The notes under the pieces were generated by a model. That model saw only the letters and a list, made by a program, of their open reading frames with translations, was not told where the DNA came from and did not search any database. The position numbers and the translations under genes are program-made. DNA of 8,834 nucleotides from Candidatus Desantisbacteria bacterium CG2_30_40_21 (GTDB taxonomy: Bacteria > UBA9089 > CG2-30-40-21). Positions 6,186 to 8,834 of the stretch are shown in pieces (within the stretch, counting starts at the first letter, position 1; the number at the start of each line of letters is the position of its first letter). The stretch covers positions 1 to 8,834 of the forward strand of contig MNYI01000165.1 of assembly GCA_001873945.1 (NCBI GenBank). Reading direction: 5' to 3'.

Positions 6186-8306
6186 TTATTTTTTCTTGAC
6201 TCCTAACGGTAATTTGATAGTAAAGATTGTTCCTTGTGTCTCTGCTCGTTCAACCTTTATTTCTCCACAGTGTGTCCTTATAATTCTGGCACTAATAGCC
6301 AATCCCAACCCTGTTCCACTCTCCTTTGTGGTGAAAAATGGCTTGAAAATATCCTGTAATTTTTCCTCTGGGATACCGTATCCAGTATCCTTAAAGCTTA
6401 TCGTTAGCCATTTATCATCTGCCTGAAGAGACACACTAAGGTTTCCACCCTGGGGCATGGCTTCAAGGCTATTAATAACAAGATTCATGATAATCTGTTT
6501 TAATTGCCCTTCATCGCCTTGAATTTTAGGAATATTAGGCTGATATAGCCTATCTATATTAACTCCAATTCTGGAGAAATCTCCACCCTTTAACATAAAA
6601 ACATCTTCGATAATCTCCTGTATATCTACCTCAGAAAAAACAGGTTCAGGCGACTTGACTGACTGGGAAAATCTTTGCAGGATATTCATTAATCGATCAA
6701 TCTCTTTTGGCACGATTTTGGAAAATTTTTCTCTGTATTCCTTGTTTTCAAAGTCATACGAAATTAATTGAACAAAGGCACTTATTGATGTCAAGGGATT
6801 CTTTATCTCATGCACTACCTCAGACGCCATTGTGCCAAGTGTAGTTAGCTTATCTACTTGATGGATATCATGCTGTATATTTAGTATCTCTTCATAAAGC
6901 AAAGCATTTTCAATAGCAATATCTGCCTCAATAGCTATAGTCATCAGAATCTCTATATCCTGATAGGTAAATACATCACCGGAAAGTTTCTCACCCAGGG
7001 CAATAATACCTATAAGCTCATCCTTACGAAGAAGAGGGATGGCTACATTAGCCTTTAATTCTTCCAATTTTTTGTTGCTTACATAAATTGTTTCTCTATC
7101 TATCCGTGCATCTTGAATGGCTGAATTTTGCTCTTCCTTGAGATATCCCCTTGACGAAGATAATAATTGCTTTATCAGATAATCCTCGGAAACAAAGCTG
7201 ATCTGTTCTAATTCATCCTTATTTATCCCCCTTGAAATCCTGACCCTGAACACATCATCCTTATCCCGAAGCATTATCAACCCATGCTCAATAGATAGGT
7301 TATTCAGAATAGAGATAAGGATTATCCTCAGGATATTATCCAGCCCAATAGTAGAATTTAAGGCAATACTGAAATCCTTAATTACCCGTGCTGACTCATA
7401 ATCCTTCTTAAAAAAGAGCCTGTCTGTTAATTTGTCTGCCAGTCCCTTTAAGGGATAAAAGCTTATGGCAATGATCCCAGCAGCCGTAATGTTTCCCAGA
7501 AGTGAGGTAAAGGCAAAGGTATTTGAAAATAGATATTGAGTAAGTCCGACAATTATTCCATAAGTACCAGTAATAAAAATGGTTAGAGTAGCATAGACAA
7601 TACCTTTTCCAATAACTACCTCTATATCCAGGAGATGATACTTGCCAATGGCATAAGCAATTATGCCTGTATAAAAGACATTAGCCAAGTTTCCGATTGG
7701 ATAAATACTTATGCCCAATACAGTTAAAAAATTAATAGAGCCTAAGATTATAGCTATGATTGCCCCAGCAAAAAGGTATCTGATCCGATTTGCCAATAAT
7801 GGGGATGTTGTGGTTTGATATTTTCTATGCAGTACGAATAAGCCCCAGCTTACAAAAATAAGAAAATTGATTATAAATAGATAGTTACCCCAACCTGCTA
7901 TGGGTGAATATCCCCAGGTGTTTTGTCTAAGCCCGGTAATAAAGTATGGTGTCCAATTAAAAAAAGAAAAACAAAGGGCAAGGATATAGGCTGATAGAAG
8001 CCCTTGATGATTTTTTTCTCTCTCTTGATTATCACTTAAGATAAAACAAAAATGTAGGACCAATGGTGGTATAAAAATAAGCCCTGTTCTGAAAACCCTG
8101 CTCCAGAATTCAATAGTGTGTTCTGAAAGGGGAAGATACAAGACAAGGGTGCCAAGGTTCCAGCTTGCCAGACAAAGACTAAGAAAGGCAAATACTTGAT
8201 TAACCCGTGCCTTTTTATTCCTTTGATAGACAAATATTGCCAGAAAAAGATTGGCTATTGCTGCCACAAGAGAAGGCAGGGCATATAAAAGATTGTAGAT
8301 GTCCAT
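6186..8306 (-). CDS. Membrane sensor histidine kinase (multi-TM N-terminus, GAF, HisKA, HATPase)
   Basis: 706 residues; ATG with AAGGA (complement of 8315-8319) upstream. The N-terminal ~290 residues hold about nine hydrophobic segments (approx. 3-27, 38-58, 71-90, 103-123, 140-159, 177-198, 201-220, 235-255, 266-286). The first seven resemble the 7TM sensor region of some histidine kinases. A conserved-looking junction, FYPLKGLADKLTDRLFFKKDY (283-303), leads into a GAF domain (~318-470). The kinase core follows: H-box VVHEIKNPLTSI with phospho-acceptor H499, N-box IIMNLVINSLEAMP (N608, N612), G1 DTGYGIP at 640-646, F-box IFKPFFTTK, G2 GTGLGLA at 664-670. No receiver is fused. It sits in the inner membrane and should phosphorylate D55 of the NtrC-type regulator encoded 13 bp downstream. 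Kinase-then-regulator order and architecture recall the PrsK/PrsR pair of exosortase systems, but the H-box HEIKNPLT is the NtrB-like form and no exosortase or PEP-CTERM gene is present, so that name is not applied. The ligand is unknown. Confidence 0.95.
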   Translation of the reverse strand: MDIYNLLYALPSLVAAIANLFLAIFVYQRNKKARVNQVFAFLSLCLASWNLGTLVLYLPLSEHTIEFWSRVFRTGLIFIPPLVLHFCFILSDNQEREKNHQGLLSAYILALCFSFFNWTPYFITGLRQNTWGYSPIAGWGNYLFIINFLIFVSWGLFVLHRKYQTTTSPLLANRIRYLFAGAIIAIILGSINFLTVLGISIYPIGNLANVFYTGIIAYAIGKYHLLDIEVVIGKGIVYATLTIFITGTYGIIVGLTQYLFSNTFAFTSLLGNITAAGIIAISFYPLKGLADKLTDRLFFKKDYESARVIKDFSIALNSTIGLDNILRIILISILNNLSIEHGLIMLRDKDDVFRVRISRGINKDELEQISFVSEDYLIKQLLSSSRGYLKEEQNSAIQDARIDRETIYVSNKKLEELKANVAIPLLRKDELIGIIALGEKLSGDVFTYQDIEILMTIAIEADIAIENALLYEEILNIQHDIHQVDKLTTLGTMASEVVHEIKNPLTSISAFVQLISYDFENKEYREKFSKIVPKEIDRLMNILQRFSQSVKSPEPVFSEVDIQEIIEDVFMLKGGDFSRIGVNIDRLYQPNIPKIQGDEGQLKQIIMNLVINSLEAMPQGGNLSVSLQADDKWLTISFKDTGYGIPEEKLQDIFKPFFTTKESGTGLGLAISARIIRTHCGEIKVERAETQGTIFTIKLPLGVKKK

Positions 8307-8322
8307 ATTGATTTTCCTTAAA

Positions 8323-8352
8323 GTAGAGACACGAGTAGACTTGCATCTCTAC
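8323..8352. repeat. Imperfect inverted repeat in the kinase leader
   Basis: GTAGAGA at 8323-8329 pairs with TCTCTAC at 8346-8352. Inside, after a two-base mismatch on each side, bases 8332-8336 and 8339-8343 can pair again. It lies directly upstream of the kinase Shine-Dalgarno (8315-8319) and would be in the 5' leader if transcription starts at the promoter proposed near 8485. It may be a REP-like fragment or a leader hairpin affecting translation; which is unknown. Confidence 0.55.
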
Positions 8353-8472
8353 AAACGCACTTGCCCAATTTGTTATCTGGATTTGAACCGTGCCCATGCT
8401 TTATTGTCATTCTGGAGCTATTTCTTGCAATTTGTATTGTTTGACATTATATTTGTGTACATTCAATGCAAG

Positions 8473-8490
8473 TATAATAAGTTTATTATA
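8473..8490. promoter_or_regulatory. 18-bp palindrome overlapping the kinase -10 element (possible operator)
   Basis: TATAATAA (8473-8480) and TTATTATA (8483-8490) are perfect 8-bp inverted arms around GT. The right arm covers the proposed -10 hexamer on the minus strand, and the left arm would lie at about the start of transcription. A dimeric regulator could bind here. However, arms made only of A and T in an AT-rich region can arise by chance. Confidence 0.4.
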
Positions 8491-8513
8491 ACATAATCGG
8501 TGAATTTTTGCAA
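8485..8513 (-). promoter_or_regulatory. Sigma70-type promoter for the kinase-regulator operon
   Basis: On the minus strand, TTGCAA (8508-8513) is followed after exactly 17 bp by TATAAT (8485-8490). The three bases before TATAAT are TGT, giving an extended -10 (TGnTATAAT). The start would be near 8475, leaving a leader of about 170 nt before the kinase ATG at 8306. This is the best promoter match in the intergenic region and is correctly oriented. No gene-proximal alternative of similar quality was seen. Confidence 0.6.
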
Positions 8514-8607
8514 GAAAAAATAAATGTGTTGTCAAATAAAAAAATATGTAACCTGAATCTGTTGGATAAACCATGCGAGCAGCAATTCTCATTTTGGATT
8601 TTCAGAT

Positions 8608-8782
8608 TCACCACAGAGACACGGAGGCACGGAGAATAACTTAAAAAAACAAGCTGACGGAATGCAAATTTTTATAAATTCACAGAATAATGCTTCAAAT
8701 TTCCAAAAATCTGCGTTCAGCCACATTCAAATAAGAGATTTGTCCTTCGATTTTTCTCTGTGTCTCCGTGTCTCTGTGGTGA
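8608..8782. mobile_element. MITE-like element, 175 bp with 29-bp terminal inverted repeats
   Basis: The left end (8608-8636, beginning TCACCACAGAGACACGGAGG) and right end (8754-8782, ending CCGTGTCTCTGTGGTGA) are inverted repeats matching at 27 of 29 positions. Both differences would be G-U pairs in RNA, so the whole stem can fold. The 117-bp interior is AT-rich, has no ORF, and carries a weak internal pairing between GCTGA near 8653 and TCAGC near 8716. No clear target-site duplication is visible at the edges. It resembles non-autonomous miniature elements or large REP-type palindromes scattered between genes in many environmental genomes; mobility is inference. Confidence 0.65.
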
Positions 8783-8834
8783 GTTGTTATGTGTTTATGC
8801 GGTAAAAATGTCATAATGAAAATTGCTGGATTCT

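Larger units (their letters stand above)
8307..8834. other. Gene-free region upstream of the kinase operon
   Basis: No credible coding region is seen on either strand; frames here are short, AT-rich and lack good ribosome sites. It holds the kinase leader hairpin, the promoter and palindrome, and the MITE-like element listed separately. In the remaining stretches, 8514-8607 is AT-rich with A/T runs and 8783-8834 runs to the window edge; I see nothing further in either. No tRNA or other structured RNA was recognised. Confidence 0.7.

Noticed and set aside
5368..6426. Several 63-86 codon frames on the plus strand under the regulator and kinase genes
   Set aside because: They overlap strongly supported minus-strand genes, show no domain and have no convincing ribosome sites.
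6706..6722. TGGCACG followed by TTTTGG on the plus strand, resembling a sigma54 -24/-12 promoter
   Set aside because: The -12 part lacks GC at the correct spacing and the site is inside and antisense to the kinase gene.
4769..8306. Naming the kinase and regulator prsK and prsR
   Set aside because: The architecture is similar, but the kinase H-box is HEIKNPLT, the regulator's GAFTGA is altered, and no exosortase or PEP-CTERM gene is in the window.
8425..8453. Plus-strand promoter-like TTGCAA-17-TATATT
   Set aside because: No plus-strand gene follows before the window end, and such matches are expected by chance in AT-rich DNA.

Overview
The window is about 8.8 kb of AT-rich bacterial DNA. 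Its character (low GC, PQQ-like propeller fused to fibronectin type III modules, many sensory and signalling genes, short-unit repeat arrays and REP/MITE-like inverted repeats between genes) fits an environmental, probably uncultured Gram-negative-type lineage. I cannot name the phylum from sequence alone. A lipoprotein-type signal peptide and an NtrC-family regulator are compatible with a diderm.

Layout. Bases 1-4652 are on the + strand. They hold the 3' part of a large beta-propeller/FN3 protein (open at the left edge), a REC-GAF-HD-GYP response regulator 31 bp downstream, a 143-bp inverted pair of 8-bp tandem arrays, a small putative lipoprotein of unknown function, and an ABC ATPase of the zinc/manganese (ZnuC-like) type with no permease or binding protein in view. 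A 116-bp spacer with a REPIN-like palindrome pair (4683-4763) separates this block from a convergent - strand operon. That operon is a nine-segment membrane histidine kinase with GAF domain (8306-6186), followed after 13 bp by an NtrC-type response regulator (6172-4769). Upstream of the kinase is a 528-bp region with no gene. It contains a good sigma70-type promoter with extended -10, a palindrome over that -10, a small hairpin in the leader, and a 175-bp MITE-like element with 29-bp terminal inverted repeats.

How the genes fit together. The kinase and NtrC-type regulator almost certainly form one two-component pair. The regulator is unusual: the GAFTGA loop that contacts sigma54 reads DAFPEA, and both the sensor I Asn and the sensor II Arg are replaced, while Walker A, Walker B, arginine fingers and the Fis-type HTH remain. 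It may therefore not be an ordinary sigma54 activator. The HD-GYP protein is predicted to degrade cyclic-di-GMP in response to phosphorylation by an unseen kinase. It may be co-transcribed with the propeller/FN3 protein. Short 8-9 bp tandem repeats lie at or across the 3' ends of all three complete + strand genes, a recurrent pattern worth attention. I did not find a clear new multi-gene system; the strongest oddities are the variant NtrC-type regulator and the repeat structures.
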